Assembly: GCA_019137195.1 (NCBI GenBank)
Contig: JAGVSR010000060.1
Coordinates: 1 to 35,274, forward strand
Reading direction: 5' to 3'
Origin: Alphaproteobacteria bacterium
GTDB taxonomy: Bacteria > Pseudomonadota > Alphaproteobacteria > Rhizobiales > Hyphomicrobiaceae
Length of the DNA: 35,274 bases
The translations under genes were made by a program, and so were the position numbers. The notes beneath the pieces are model-generated. The model made no database searches, was not told the DNA's origin, and saw only the letters and a list, made by a program, of their open reading frames with translations. This document shows, one piece after another, positions 16,339 through 25,181 of the stretch. How positions within the stretch are numbered: position 1 is the first letter of the stretch; each line of letters opens with the position of its first letter.

Positions 16339-17349
16339 GTGTCGAAAGATATTACATCCATCCGCAAGGTCGGCTTTTTGACCCTCCCCGAGTTCACGCT
16401 GATGGCGTTCACCAGCGCCATCGAGGTGATGCGGATGGCCAACTATTTGCTCGGAAAGCCGTATTACCAATGGTCCGTCATCAGCCCCGACGGCCGGCCG
16501 GTACCGTCGAGCTCCGGCATCGCGCCCCTCGAGGCCGTCAAGTACGAAGCCGCGGGACGCCCCGATCTCGTGTTCGTTTGCGGCGGCACCAACGTGACCC
16601 GGTTCGTCGATGAGCGAGTGACCAGCCTCCTTCGCCGCATGTCGCGTGACGGCATATGCCTCGGCGGCCTATGCACCGGCACCTATGCCCTGGTCGAGGC
16701 GGGGCTTCTCGACGGCTACCACTGCACCATCCACTGGGAGAATATGGCCGGCCTCAAGGAGCAGCATCAGCGCGTCGAGTTCATGGAGGAGCTGTTCGTC
16801 ATCGACCGCGACCGCATCACCTGCTCGGGTGGCATCGCGCCGATCGATCTCATGCTGGCGATCGTGCGAGCCCGCTTCGGCAACACGCTCGTTGCCGAAA
16901 TCTCGAACCAGTTCATCCTCGAGCGTGTGCGCGACAGCGACGACCGGCAGTACATTCCGATCGCGGCCCGCATCGGCTCCAGCCATGCCACGCTTAAGAA
17001 GGTCGCCGAGCTGATGGAAGCGAACTTCGAGGAGCCGCTGTCTGCGGTCGAGCTGGCCGAGCTCGCGGGTCTGTCTCTGCGCCAGGTGCAGCGCATGTTC
17101 CACGAGACGCTGGGAACGACGCCGACCAAATACTACTTGCGCTTGAGGCTACAGCGTGCGCGCGCGATGCTGACCCAGTCGAGCCTGTCCATCACCCAGA
17201 TCGCCGTCGCCTGCGGCTTCCAGTCAGTCGGGCACTTCTCGAAGACCTATCGCTCGCTCTACGGCCGATCGCCCCGCAGCGAGCGCCAGCGCGGCGCGCC
17301 GTCTGGCGCTGGCGAGGCAGTATCCAGCGACATTGTCTCCACAGCCTGA
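16339..17349 (+). CDS. gbdR: GlxA/GbdR-type AraC-family transcriptional regulator
   Basis: The 336-residue product (GTG start, preceded by GGGAG) has an N-terminal DJ-1/PfpI-like domain with the elbow region GGLCTGTYALVEAGLL (Cys112) and IHWE near residue 132. The C-terminal AraC domain carries two helix-turn-helix units, AVELAELAGLSLRQVQRMFH and ITQIAVACGFQSVGHFSKTY. This architecture matches GbdR, the glycine-betaine/dimethylglycine-responsive activator. Its position between betB and choXWV supports a role in choline or betaine control. Related family members respond to other quaternary amines or arginine, so the ligand is inferred. Confidence 0.8.
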   Translation: MSKDITSIRKVGFLTLPEFTLMAFTSAIEVMRMANYLLGKPYYQWSVISPDGRPVPSSSGIAPLEAVKYEAAGRPDLVFVCGGTNVTRFVDERVTSLLRRMSRDGICLGGLCTGTYALVEAGLLDGYHCTIHWENMAGLKEQHQRVEFMEELFVIDRDRITCSGGIAPIDLMLAIVRARFGNTLVAEISNQFILERVRDSDDRQYIPIAARIGSSHATLKKVAELMEANFEEPLSAVELAELAGLSLRQVQRMFHETLGTTPTKYYLRLRLQRARAMLTQSSLSITQIAVACGFQSVGHFSKTYRSLYGRSPRSERQRGAPSGAGEAVSSDIVSTA

Positions 17350-17637
17350 TTGAGATCACCCCCGGCCGGCGCGGTCTGCTGCCCAGGACTTGTGCGCCCG
17401 CTGCTCGACATCGCGGCAATCTTTCTTCGCATCTGCGAGATAGCTTTGACGCCTCCGGCGTATCCGCGCCGGATCGCGTCGCAATTATTTCACAGCAACG
17501 AAGCTCACCAGCTATTTTGCCGCACAGGGACCGCATAAGATAGAAACGGGCACGCGGTGCCGGAGTGGCGGGACAGGGACGTCCCGTGCAGCAGTCGGAG
17601 CCGTCATGGCGCCAGTTTCCTCGAAGGGAAGGAAAGT

Positions 17638-18561
17638 ATGAAACGCAAGCTTCTAGGTATTGCACTCGCGCTCGGCATGGCCGCGACCTCCGCGGCCGCG
17701 GAGGAAGCCTCGTGCAAGAAGGTCCGCTTCGCCGACGTCGGCTGGACGGACATCCAGGTCACGACAGGCGTAGCAACCAACATTCTCGACGCGCTCGGCT
17801 ACGAGCCGGAGGTTACGACGCTCACGGTCCCGGTCACCTACGCGTCCCTGAAGACCAAGGACATCGACGTGTTCCTCGGTAATTGGATGCCGAGCATGAC
17901 CACCGACATCAAGGCCTACCTGGACGACAAGTCGGTCGAGCAGCTCGGCACCAACCTCGAGAACGCCGGTTACGGCCTCGTGGTGCCGCAGTACGTCGCT
18001 GACGCCGGCGTCAAGAGCCTCGCCGACCTCGGCAAGAACAAGGACAAGTTCGGGGGCAAGATCTACGGCATCGAGGCCGGCAACGACGGTAACCGTATCA
18101 TCTCGGAGATGATCGCCAAGCCGGAGAACAATCTTCAGGGCTTCGAGCTCGTGGAGAGCTCGGAAGCGGGCATGCTGACCCAGGCCGAGAAGGCCATGAA
18201 GAAGAACGAGTGGATCATCTTCCTCGGCTGGACACCGCATCCGGTCATGGGCGCGATGAAGATCTTCTACCTCGACGGTATGGGTGACTCGGGCTTCGGT
18301 GCTGCAACCGTGCTCACCAACGTGCGCGCCGGCTACACCAGCGAGTGCCCGAACGTCGGCCAGCTCCTCAAGAACCTCAAGTTCAACCTCGAGATGGAAG
18401 GCGCGATGATGGACCCGGTTCTGTCGAGCCAGGCCGATCCGAAGGCGGTGGCCAAGGATTGGCTCAAGGCGCACCCCGACGCCTGGAAGCCCTGGCTCGC
18501 CGGGGTCAAGACCTTCGACGGCAAGGACGGCGCCGCCGCCGTCGCCGCAGCGATGAAGTAG
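17638..18561 (+). CDS. choX: Choline ABC transporter, periplasmic choline-binding protein
   Basis: ChoX captures choline in the periplasm for import by ChoWV. The ATG follows AAGGGAAGG, and a signal peptide of about 21 residues ends in SAAA before mature EEASC. The choline-binding aromatic box known from Sinorhizobium meliloti ChoX (W43, W90, Y119, W205, with D45) is fully present here as Trp36, Trp83, Tyr112, Trp198 and Asp38, all at the same offset of 7. This argues for choline rather than proline betaine. The 3' end is a tandem duplication, GATGAAGTA twice, giving two stop codons 9 bp apart. Confidence 0.95.
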   Translation: MKRKLLGIALALGMAATSAAAEEASCKKVRFADVGWTDIQVTTGVATNILDALGYEPEVTTLTVPVTYASLKTKDIDVFLGNWMPSMTTDIKAYLDDKSVEQLGTNLENAGYGLVVPQYVADAGVKSLADLGKNKDKFGGKIYGIEAGNDGNRIISEMIAKPENNLQGFELVESSEAGMLTQAEKAMKKNEWIIFLGWTPHPVMGAMKIFYLDGMGDSGFGAATVLTNVRAGYTSECPNVGQLLKNLKFNLEMEGAMMDPVLSSQADPKAVAKDWLKAHPDAWKPWLAGVKTFDGKDGAAAVAAAMK

Positions 18562-18598
18562 ATGAAGTAAAGCGAGCGCCTCCGGTACCGACGCATCG

Positions 18599-18673
18599 GT
18601 GTCCGGCCCTCGGGGTCTGACATCGCTGCTCGGACCGGCGGTGCTACGGTGCCGGACCCCGGAGGTCGGACAC
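18599..18673 (+). promoter_or_regulatory. Strong intercistronic stem-loop between choX and choW
   Basis: The left arm (18599-18617, starting GTGTCCGG) pairs with the right arm (18655-18673, ending GTCGGACAC) over about 19 positions with few mismatches, around a 37-nt loop. Such structures after binding-protein genes often shield the upstream mRNA from 3' decay and cut read-through to the permease gene. There is no T-tract, so complete termination is unlikely. Confidence 0.65.
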
Positions 18674-18703
18674 CAGGACAGAGCGTGCCCCCGGGAGACA
18701 CGG

Positions 18704-19558
18704 ATGGATCCGATTTCGCAGCTGATCTCGAGCTGGAAGATTCCGGTCGGACAGTGGGGCAAGGCCGTCATCGATTTCGTCACCACGAATTTCGAATGGC
18801 TGTTCGACGCCATCTCCGAGGCGCTGAAATTCACGGTCGACGGCACCTCGTCGCTCCTCCTTCAGGTGCCTCCACTCGTCCTGGCCCTTGCCGTGGCCGG
18901 CTTTGCCTATTGGATGCAGCGCTCGAAATCCCTCGCGATCGGAGTGCTCGTCGGGCTCCTCTTTATCCTCAACCAGGGGCTCTGGAAGGAAACCGTCCAG
19001 ACCCTCGTGCTCGTCGTTTACGCGACCGCGCTGTCGATGGCCCTCGGCGTGCCGCTCGGCATCTGGGCGGCGCACAAGCCGAACGTCTGGCGCGTAATGC
19101 AGCCGACGCTCGATCTGATGCAGACGATGCCGACCTTCGTCTACCTGATCCCGGTCCTGATCCTGTTCGGCCTCGGGGCGGCGCCGGCACTCATCGTCAC
19201 CATCATCTTCGCCATGCCGGCGCCGGTGCGCATGACCTACCTCGGCATCACGTCGATCCCCAAGCCGATGATCGAGGCCGGCGAAAGCTTCGGCGCCACG
19301 AGGCGCCAGCTCCTCTGGAAGGTGGAGCTGCCGGCGGCGATGCCGTCGATCATGGCTGGCCTCACTCAGTGCATCATGCTGTCGCTGTCGATGGTCGTGA
19401 TCGCGACTCTGATCGGCGCCCCGAGCCTCGGAAATCCCGTCAACAAGGCCCTCGCCAACCGCAACATTCCGCTCGGCATCGAGGCGGGCCTCGCGCTCGT
19501 CATCCTGGCCATCATTCTCGACCGGGCGCTTGCGGTTAAGTCGGGAGCGCAGAAATGA
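18704..19558 (+). CDS. choW: Choline ABC transporter permease
   Basis: The 284-residue inner-membrane protein forms the translocation channel of the choline importer. Several hydrophobic segments are visible (LVLALAVAGFAYWM, GVLVGLLFILNQG, FVYLIPVLILFGLG). The family's cytoplasmic coupling loop appears as EAGESFGATRRQLLWKVELP. The ATG at 18704 is preceded by GGGAGA. It follows choX after the 142-bp gap with the stem-loop, and its stop overlaps choV as ATGA. Confidence 0.93.
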   Translation: MDPISQLISSWKIPVGQWGKAVIDFVTTNFEWLFDAISEALKFTVDGTSSLLLQVPPLVLALAVAGFAYWMQRSKSLAIGVLVGLLFILNQGLWKETVQTLVLVVYATALSMALGVPLGIWAAHKPNVWRVMQPTLDLMQTMPTFVYLIPVLILFGLGAAPALIVTIIFAMPAPVRMTYLGITSIPKPMIEAGESFGATRRQLLWKVELPAAMPSIMAGLTQCIMLSLSMVVIATLIGAPSLGNPVNKALANRNIPLGIEAGLALVILAIILDRALAVKSGAQK

Positions 19559-20745
19559 CGGTCGCGGTCGATTTCAAAGATGTCAGCATCATCTTCGGCA
19601 AGGAGATCTCCACTGCTCTCAGAATGGCGGACGAAGGCGCCAACCGCGCCGACATCCTGTCCAAGACCGGCGCCGTGCTCGGCGCGACGGGCGCCAACCT
19701 GACGGTCAACGAGGGAGAAATCTCGGTTCTGATGGGGCTCTCGGGCTCCGGACAGTCGACACTGCTCCGCGCCGTCAACGGGCTCAACAAGGTCGTGCGC
19801 GGCAAGGTGCTGGTGAGAGACGGCGACCACATGGTCGATGTCGTCAGCTGCGACGCGGAAACGCTGCGCCACATCCGCCAGAAGCAAGTCGCCATGGTGT
19901 TCCAGCAGTTCGCGCTTCTGCCCTGGCGCACGGTGCGGGAGAACGCGGGCTTCGGCCTCGAGCTCGCTGGCGTGTCGGAGAAAGAGCTCAAGGAGCGCGT
20001 CGACCGGCAGCTCGAGCTCGTCGGCCTCGACCAGTGGGCAGGAAAGTACGTGCATGAGCTCTCGGGCGGCATGCAGCAGCGCGTAGGACTTGCGCGCGCA
20101 TTCGCCACCGACGCACCGATTCTTCTCATGGACGAGCCGTTCTCGGCGCTCGATCCTTTGATCCGCACCAAGCTTCAGGATGAGCTTCTGCTGCTGCAGC
20201 AGAAGATCAAGAAGACGATCCTGTTCGTCAGCCACGACCTCGAGGAGGCGCTCAAGATCGGCCACCGCATCACCATCATGGAGGGCGGGCGCATCGTACA
20301 GTCGGGAATTCCCGAGGACATCGTCTTGAAGCCTGCCAACGAGTACGTGCGAGATTTCATCGCCAACGTGAACCCGCTGTCGGTCCTGACAGCGTGGAAC
20401 GTGATGCGGAACATTCACGACCTCGAGCGGACGGACGACGGTTGGCTTTGGCTCGACCTCAGAAAGACCACGCGGTTCAAGCTCGACGCCAGCGGTCAGG
20501 TCGTGGAGGCGGTGAGCAACGGGCGTAAAGCCGAGTGGGTGTGCGTGTCCGAGGTCGAGAAACCGATCCCCGAGGGAACATGCCCGGTCTACTGGGCACG
20601 GCCCGGCACCTCGCTCAAGACCGTGATCCTCGCCATGCACAAGTCCGGCACGGCGCCGGTCGCCCTCTTCGACGACCAGGACCGCTTTGTCGGCGCCATT
20701 GGCGTCAGGAACGTGCTGCAGGCCATCTTGCGGCGGTCGGCGTGA
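19555..20745 (+). CDS. choV: Choline ABC transporter ATP-binding subunit with altered Walker A
   Basis: The 396-residue ATPase energises choline uptake. It has the Q-loop region MVFQQFALLPWRT, signature LSGGMQQRVGLARA, Walker B ILLMDEPFSALDP and H-loop FVSHDLEEA. A C-terminal region of the ProV/ChoV kind follows (VNPLSVLTAWNVM, then APVALFDDQDRFVGAIGV). The Walker A motif reads GLSGSGQST, with Gln67 where the catalytic Lys is expected (codon CAG at 19753-19755). This would normally impair ATP binding, although the rest of the protein is intact. The start overlaps the choW stop. Confidence 0.93.
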   Translation: MTVAVDFKDVSIIFGKEISTALRMADEGANRADILSKTGAVLGATGANLTVNEGEISVLMGLSGSGQSTLLRAVNGLNKVVRGKVLVRDGDHMVDVVSCDAETLRHIRQKQVAMVFQQFALLPWRTVRENAGFGLELAGVSEKELKERVDRQLELVGLDQWAGKYVHELSGGMQQRVGLARAFATDAPILLMDEPFSALDPLIRTKLQDELLLLQQKIKKTILFVSHDLEEALKIGHRITIMEGGRIVQSGIPEDIVLKPANEYVRDFIANVNPLSVLTAWNVMRNIHDLERTDDGWLWLDLRKTTRFKLDASGQVVEAVSNGRKAEWVCVSEVEKPIPEGTCPVYWARPGTSLKTVILAMHKSGTAPVALFDDQDRFVGAIGVRNVLQAILRRSA

Positions 20746-20831
20746 GCAGCCGGACAACGTCCAGCCTTGACGAGTGGCCTCGCATGGTCGGCCTGACGCC
20801 TGCGGCCGTTCCCTAAGCGCTGCTCGGCTCG

Positions 20832-22184
20832 CTAAACGGCGATCGCGTGCTGCGCCTTGCTCTCTCCGAGGTACGCGTCGAAACAGGCGCAGATGGTGCG
20901 GATGAACGGCCGGCCGCGCTCGCGTACGACGAACCCGTCGGCAGTACGCTCGATGAAACCGTCGTGATCTGCTTCGATCAGATGCTCGGCTTCGGTCAGC
21001 ACCGGTTCCGCTGCCGCGCCGTAGGCGCCGCTCACCGCCGACCGCGAGAAGGTGAAATCGCACATCAGCCGCTCGATGACGTCGGCGCGCATTCGGTCGT
21101 CGTCGGTGAGCTCGAGACCACGCACGGTCGCGAGCCCGATCCTATCGATGCGCTCCTGGTAATCGGGTGTCGGCACGGTGTTCTGAGCGTAGCCCTGCGG
21201 CAGCTTGCTGATCGCCGAAGCACCGAAGCCGATCAGCGCCTCCGCGGTGTCAGAGGTATAGCCCTGGAAGTTGCGGGCAACATTCCCTGAGGCGAGCGTA
21301 TCGCCGGGAATTGCGTAGTGGTCGAGCCCGACGCGAACATAGCCGGCTCCGGTAAGGATGCGCGCAAGCCGCTGCGACTGCGCATAGCGCTCGACGGCAC
21401 CAGGAAGCGCATCGTCGGAAATGAGGCGCTGGTGCCGGAAGCGCGAGGGAAGGTGGGCATAGCCGAACACCGCGATGCGGTCCGGCCGCAACGACAGCGT
21501 CTGCTCCATCGTGCGCTGGATCGACTGCCGTGTCTGATGCGGCAACCCGTAAACGAGGTCCATGTTGACGCTCTTGACGCCGTGCGCACGGAACAGCTCG
21601 ATGGCTCGCTTCGTCATCTCGAACGGCTGGAAGCGGTTGATCGCCTCCTGCACCTTGGGATCGAAGTCCTGCACGCCGACCGAGACACGGGTAACACCTG
21701 ACCTCGCGAAGGCGTCCACCTGCTCCTCGGTGAGGTTCCTTGGGTCGACCTCGACCGCGAAGTCGCAGGACTTCCCGATGTTGTAGTGGCGCCGCATGGC
21801 GCCCGCCAGCTCGGTGATGCTCTCCTCCGAAAGGATGTTCGGCGAGCCACCACCCCAGTGGATGTGCGTGACCTCGTGGTTGCGCGTAACGAGCCCCGAG
21901 ACGTGTTCGATCTCCTTGAGCAGCGCCGGAAGATAGCCTTTGGTCGGCTCGGCGCGGCTGGTCGCCTTGGTCGAGCAGCCGCAGTACCAGCACAGCGCGT
22001 GACAGAACGGGATGTGAGCGTAGAGCGACAGCTTCGAGCCCGCCTTGAGCTCGCCGAGCCAGCGGCGGAATACGTCCGCGTCGACCGTTCCGGAGAAGTG
22101 CGGCGCCGTCGGATAGCTCGTGTAGCGAGGCACCGGAGCCGAGTAGCGCTTGATGAGGTCGGGCGTGACGGAATCGTTCGACAT
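20832..22184 (-). CDS. hemN: Oxygen-independent coproporphyrinogen III oxidase
   Basis: HemN is a radical-SAM enzyme that decarboxylates coproporphyrinogen III to protoporphyrinogen IX for haem synthesis without oxygen. The 450-residue product has the HemN cluster motif CHALCWYCGC (Cys61, 65, 68 and Cys70) preceded by LYAHIPF. Further family motifs are THIHWGGGSPN, FAVEVDPRNLTEEQ and VSVGVQDFDPKVQEAINR. The C-terminal HemN domain is present. It is divergent from a Crp/Fnr-family gene, and an FNR-type box lies 85 bp upstream of its ATG, so low-oxygen induction is likely. Confidence 0.96.
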   Translation of the reverse strand: MSNDSVTPDLIKRYSAPVPRYTSYPTAPHFSGTVDADVFRRWLGELKAGSKLSLYAHIPFCHALCWYCGCSTKATSRAEPTKGYLPALLKEIEHVSGLVTRNHEVTHIHWGGGSPNILSEESITELAGAMRRHYNIGKSCDFAVEVDPRNLTEEQVDAFARSGVTRVSVGVQDFDPKVQEAINRFQPFEMTKRAIELFRAHGVKSVNMDLVYGLPHQTRQSIQRTMEQTLSLRPDRIAVFGYAHLPSRFRHQRLISDDALPGAVERYAQSQRLARILTGAGYVRVGLDHYAIPGDTLASGNVARNFQGYTSDTAEALIGFGASAISKLPQGYAQNTVPTPDYQERIDRIGLATVRGLELTDDDRMRADVIERLMCDFTFSRSAVSGAYGAAAEPVLTEAEHLIEADHDGFIERTADGFVVRERGRPFIRTICACFDAYLGESKAQHAIAV

Positions 22185-22268
22185 GGCGTCCTGTAGGCGA
22201 TTAGGCCGTGTGCGCGGTCATGGCACGTTATGTGGACACGACCGTACGTAGCCGCAAACTGACTTCAT

Positions 22269-22282
22269 TTGACTTGCATCAA
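22269..22282. promoter_or_regulatory. FNR/FixK-type box on the hemN side
   Basis: TTGAC-TTGC-ATCAA matches the consensus TTGAT-N4-ATCAA except at one position. It lies 85 bp upstream of the hemN ATG and far (255 bp) from the regulator start, so it most likely serves hemN. Confidence 0.65.
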
Positions 22283-22456
22283 CTCCAAGCGTCGCATCGG
22301 GACGTGCCGCACGTCTGCGGGCCTGCAATTTCAGCGCCTCCGCGACCGTATCCGCAGACCATTTGGAACTCGTGTTCGAGCTCCGGCGCCGCCCGCCGAC
22401 GGCGCGCGAAATGCCGGATTTTTGAACAAGCCAGATCGCCGCAGGACCCCGAAATA

Positions 22457-22470
22457 TTGATGACGGTCAA
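22457..22470. promoter_or_regulatory. FNR/FixK-type box on the crp/fnr side
   Basis: TTGAT-GACG-GTCAA matches the consensus except at one position. It lies 66 bp upstream of the start of the Crp/Fnr-family gene, a distance compatible with class II activation or autoregulation. Confidence 0.6.
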
Positions 22471-22536
22471 CGTCATGAGCAACCGCTGGGACGACACTTT
22501 CAACCTAGATGCACGTGAGCGGGAGCAGGTGGTTTC

Positions 22537-23274
22537 GTGAAACGCACTGCGAGCCGGGCGGGACAGCTTATCGATGTGCTGCCTCGCCCTGGAGAGGGCG
22601 CTGACGCCGACCGAAGCGCAGCCCTCGCGACATTAGAGACATTGGGAACGGCCGTTCGCCTCAGATCGGGGCAGAAGCTGGTCCGTCCGGCCGAGGCATC
22701 GGACACCACCTTCATCGTCAAGGAAGGCGTGTTTGTCTCCGAGGCCCTGTGGCCTGGACTGCGTAGCGCCGTGCTCGCCCTCCATTACGCGGGCGACGCC
22801 CTGCCGCTCGCCGCTTTGCCACAGGCCGCTGCCTGCGCCGCCGTCGCCGCCACCCAGGCCGAGGTGCTACGCTTCAGCGGAACCACGAGCCTGCCCGAAG
22901 GCCGGCAGCTCGTCGAGTACACGCTCTCGAGCTTGCTCGACCAGCAGGCCCGCATGGCATTGCACATTGCCATGATTACGACGCTCGACGCCGGGCAGCG
23001 CGTGGCCTCGCTCCTGACCGAGTTTGCACTGAGGCTGGGTCGACAGAATGGGCGGGGCGTCGCATTCGACGTGCCGCTCTCGCGCAACGGCATGGCCGAC
23101 TATCTCGGTCTCAACGCCGATACGTTGTCCAGAATCGTGTCTGGATTCAAGGCAAGCGGGCTCGTCGAGCAGCCGGGTCGGCACCGATTCATCATCCGCG
23201 ACTGGAAGGGGTTTTTCGCCTTGAGCCCGCTCAACACGTCGATCGACCACCTGCACCGCCGCGTCCGGGCGTGA
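22537..23274 (+). CDS. Crp/Fnr-family transcriptional regulator without N-terminal Fe-S cysteines
   Basis: The 245-residue product has a cyclic-nucleotide-type beta-roll (LRSGQKLVRPAEASDTTFIV), a dimerisation helix region and a C-terminal winged helix. The HTH stretch is PLSRNGMADYLGLNADTLSR. The DTLSR recognition-helix motif resembles the FNR/FixK class and fits TTGAT half-sites. The N-terminal cysteine cluster of FNR is absent, so it is not a direct Fe-S oxygen sensor and is closer to FixK or other Crp/Fnr subgroups. The GTG start follows GGGAGCAGG. A box it could bind lies just upstream, and it may also control hemN. Confidence 0.82.
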   Translation: MKRTASRAGQLIDVLPRPGEGADADRSAALATLETLGTAVRLRSGQKLVRPAEASDTTFIVKEGVFVSEALWPGLRSAVLALHYAGDALPLAALPQAAACAAVAATQAEVLRFSGTTSLPEGRQLVEYTLSSLLDQQARMALHIAMITTLDAGQRVASLLTEFALRLGRQNGRGVAFDVPLSRNGMADYLGLNADTLSRIVSGFKASGLVEQPGRHRFIIRDWKGFFALSPLNTSIDHLHRRVRA

Positions 23275-23320
23275 GAGCGGGCGACGTTACTCCCGAGGTA
23301 CTTGCGCAAGCGACACCGTT

Positions 23321-23340
23321 GCCGTCGTAGACACGACGGC
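23321..23340. terminator. Perfect hairpin downstream of the Crp/Fnr gene
   Basis: GCCGTCGT-AGAC-ACGACGGC is a perfect 8-bp stem with a 4-nt loop, 46 bp after the stop of the regulator gene and between convergent genes. There is no T-run, so it is only a candidate terminator or 3'-stabilising structure. Confidence 0.45.
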
Positions 23341-23500
23341 GCGAGGAAGACGGACGCGCCCCAGCCGGACGAACGTGATGTTGCGGGTTGCCGCCCACGG
23401 CCAGCCAGCCCTGCCGCTTCGGCACCGACGAGCGTGCCCGCTCAATGCGCGCCGTCGTCACGAGCGCCGGCGCGTCGCAGCGAAACGGTGCTGCCGATCG

Positions 23501-24370
23501 TTACCGTCCTGCGTTTGGGAAGAATTGCTGCTGGCCGTCGATTGCGAAGCTGGCGATTGCAGCTTGGCCCTCGCCCGACAGCATCCAGTCGATGAAGGCC
23601 TGGCCGTCCGCGGACTTTACATTTGGATGCCTTGCCGGATTGACGAGAATAATGCCGTACTGATTGAAGAGCCGCCGGTCACCCTCGACGAGCAGCTTCG
23701 AGCTGCCCTTGTTCTTGAACGCAGACCATGACGCCCGGTCCGACAATGCGTAGGCCCCCAGGCTCGCCGCCATGTTGAGGGTTGCGCCCATGCCCTGGCC
23801 GGCCTCGCGATACCAGGTGCCCGAAGCCGCAGTCACATCGATGCCGGCTTCCTTCCAGAGCCTGAGCTCTGCCTTGTGGGTTCCGCTGTCGTCGCCGCGC
23901 GAGACGAAGGGCGCCGCGGCGGTCGCGATACGCTTCAAGCCTTCGACAGCGTCCTTGCTGCCGCCGATGCCGACGGAATCGGCAGACGGCCCGATAATCA
24001 CGAAGTCGTTGTACATCACGTCGTGACGCGACACGCCGTCACCGTCGGCGACGAACGTCTCCTCTGAGACCTTGTCATGGACGAGCAGCACATCCCCGTC
24101 ACCGTTGGCAGCATTCTTGATCGCCTGCCCGGTACCGACGGCCACAACGCGCACCTCGATCCCCGTTCTGGCGGTAAAGAGCGGAAGGAGATAGCCAAAA
24201 AGTCCCGAGCTCTCCGTCGATGTCGTCGACTGCACGATGATGAACCGTTCACCGGCACTGGCCTGGCGCATCCCGGAAAGTAGGAGACAGAGCGAGCCGA
24301 GCACCGCCAGAGCGACCATCGCGGGCTTAGTTGCTGTCCGCCGGCCGTCTAATAGCGATCTATTGAACAT
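23501..24370 (-). CDS. tupA: Tungstate ABC transporter, periplasmic binding protein
   Basis: TupA binds tungstate with high selectivity and delivers it to TupBC. The chosen ATG (24370) is preceded on its strand by GGAGACAGGAC; an upstream in-frame ATG would add 16 basic residues. A signal peptide (MVALAVLGSLCLLLSG...ASA) precedes the mature start GERFIIVQSTTSTESSGLFG, whose STTST segment is a TupA hallmark. Further family stretches are VAVGTGQAIKNAANGDGDV, LLVHDKVSEE and FVSRGDDSGTHKAE. It lies downstream of tupB and tupC on the minus strand, an unusual order for a binding protein. Confidence 0.93.
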   Translation of the reverse strand: MFNRSLLDGRRTATKPAMVALAVLGSLCLLLSGMRQASAGERFIIVQSTTSTESSGLFGYLLPLFTARTGIEVRVVAVGTGQAIKNAANGDGDVLLVHDKVSEETFVADGDGVSRHDVMYNDFVIIGPSADSVGIGGSKDAVEGLKRIATAAAPFVSRGDDSGTHKAELRLWKEAGIDVTAASGTWYREAGQGMGATLNMAASLGAYALSDRASWSAFKNKGSSKLLVEGDRRLFNQYGIILVNPARHPNVKSADGQAFIDWMLSGEGQAAIASFAIDGQQQFFPNAGR

Positions 24371-24431
24371 GTCCTGTCTCCGGTCTTGTGGCCGCTTTCG
24401 ACGACGCTGTCGACGCATGCCTGCGCTTTGC

Positions 24432-25181
24432 TCATAGAACGATCTCGCCGCGAAGGAAGGCTTCGGCTTCGGGAGTCTGCGGCTTGTCGAAAAACAGCTC
24501 GCGCCCCGTGCGCTCGAGGATGCGCCCCTTGTGCATGAAGAGGACGCGGTTCGCCACCCGGCGCGCCTGCGCGAGATCGTGTGTGACGAGCACCACCGGT
24601 GTCGTTCCGGCCGCGCGCAGGATCATCGCCTCGAGAGCGGCGACCGATGCCGGATCGAGATTGGCGGACGGCTCATCGAGCAGCAGCACCTCGGGCGACG
24701 GCGCGAGCGCACGGGCGAGCGCCACACGCTGCTGTTCGCCTCCCGACAGCGCGCACGCCGCACGCTCGGCCAGATGCCCGAGATTCGCCGTCTCAATTGC
24801 CTTTCGTGCCAGCCGCTGCTGCTCCGCGCCTCGAATACCGCCGGCCGCGAGTGCGAAGGCTATGTTGGCCAGCACAGAGCGGCGCAGCATGGCCGGCCGC
24901 TGCAAGACGAACCCGACACGGGTCGCACGCGCGCGGTCCGCTGCCACTCCGGCCCAGGTCACGCGCCCCCGATCAGGCTGAACGAGATTGGCGAGAAGAC
25001 GCAGGAGCAAGCTCTTGCCCGCACCATTGGGTCCGAGGATGACACTGACGCCGTGGGCGAGTCCGATCTTGATGTCGATGCCGTCGATGAGCCTTGCGCC
25101 TCCGCGCTCGACGACCAGCCCTTCGCCGCGAATGGGCAGCACGGGCGCGCCGGAGCCTTGAGCAGGATCCTTGCCGGTCAT
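24432..25181 (-). CDS. tupC: Tungstate ABC transporter ATP-binding subunit
   Basis: The ATPase of the tungstate importer. The ATG at 25181 overlaps the tupB stop (ATGA) and gives 249 residues, although the frame is open far upstream. It has Walker A GPNGAGKSLLL, signature ALSGGEQQRVALARAL, Walker B VLLLDEPSANLDP and H-loop VLVTHDLAQA. It has no C-terminal molybdate-binding (TOBE) domain, which fits TupC rather than ModC. Confidence 0.92.
   Translation of the reverse strand: MTGKDPAQGSGAPVLPIRGEGLVVERGGARLIDGIDIKIGLAHGVSVILGPNGAGKSLLLRLLANLVQPDRGRVTWAGVAADRARATRVGFVLQRPAMLRRSVLANIAFALAAGGIRGAEQQRLARKAIETANLGHLAERAACALSGGEQQRVALARALAPSPEVLLLDEPSANLDPASVAALEAMILRAAGTTPVVLVTHDLAQARRVANRVLFMHKGRILERTGRELFFDKPQTPEAEAFLRGEIVL

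Noticed and set aside
22460-22540. 26-codon frame ending in GTGA overlap with the Crp/Fnr gene
   Set aside because: Its start lies inside the FNR-type box and has no ribosome binding site, so translation is unlikely; it was kept out of the gene list.
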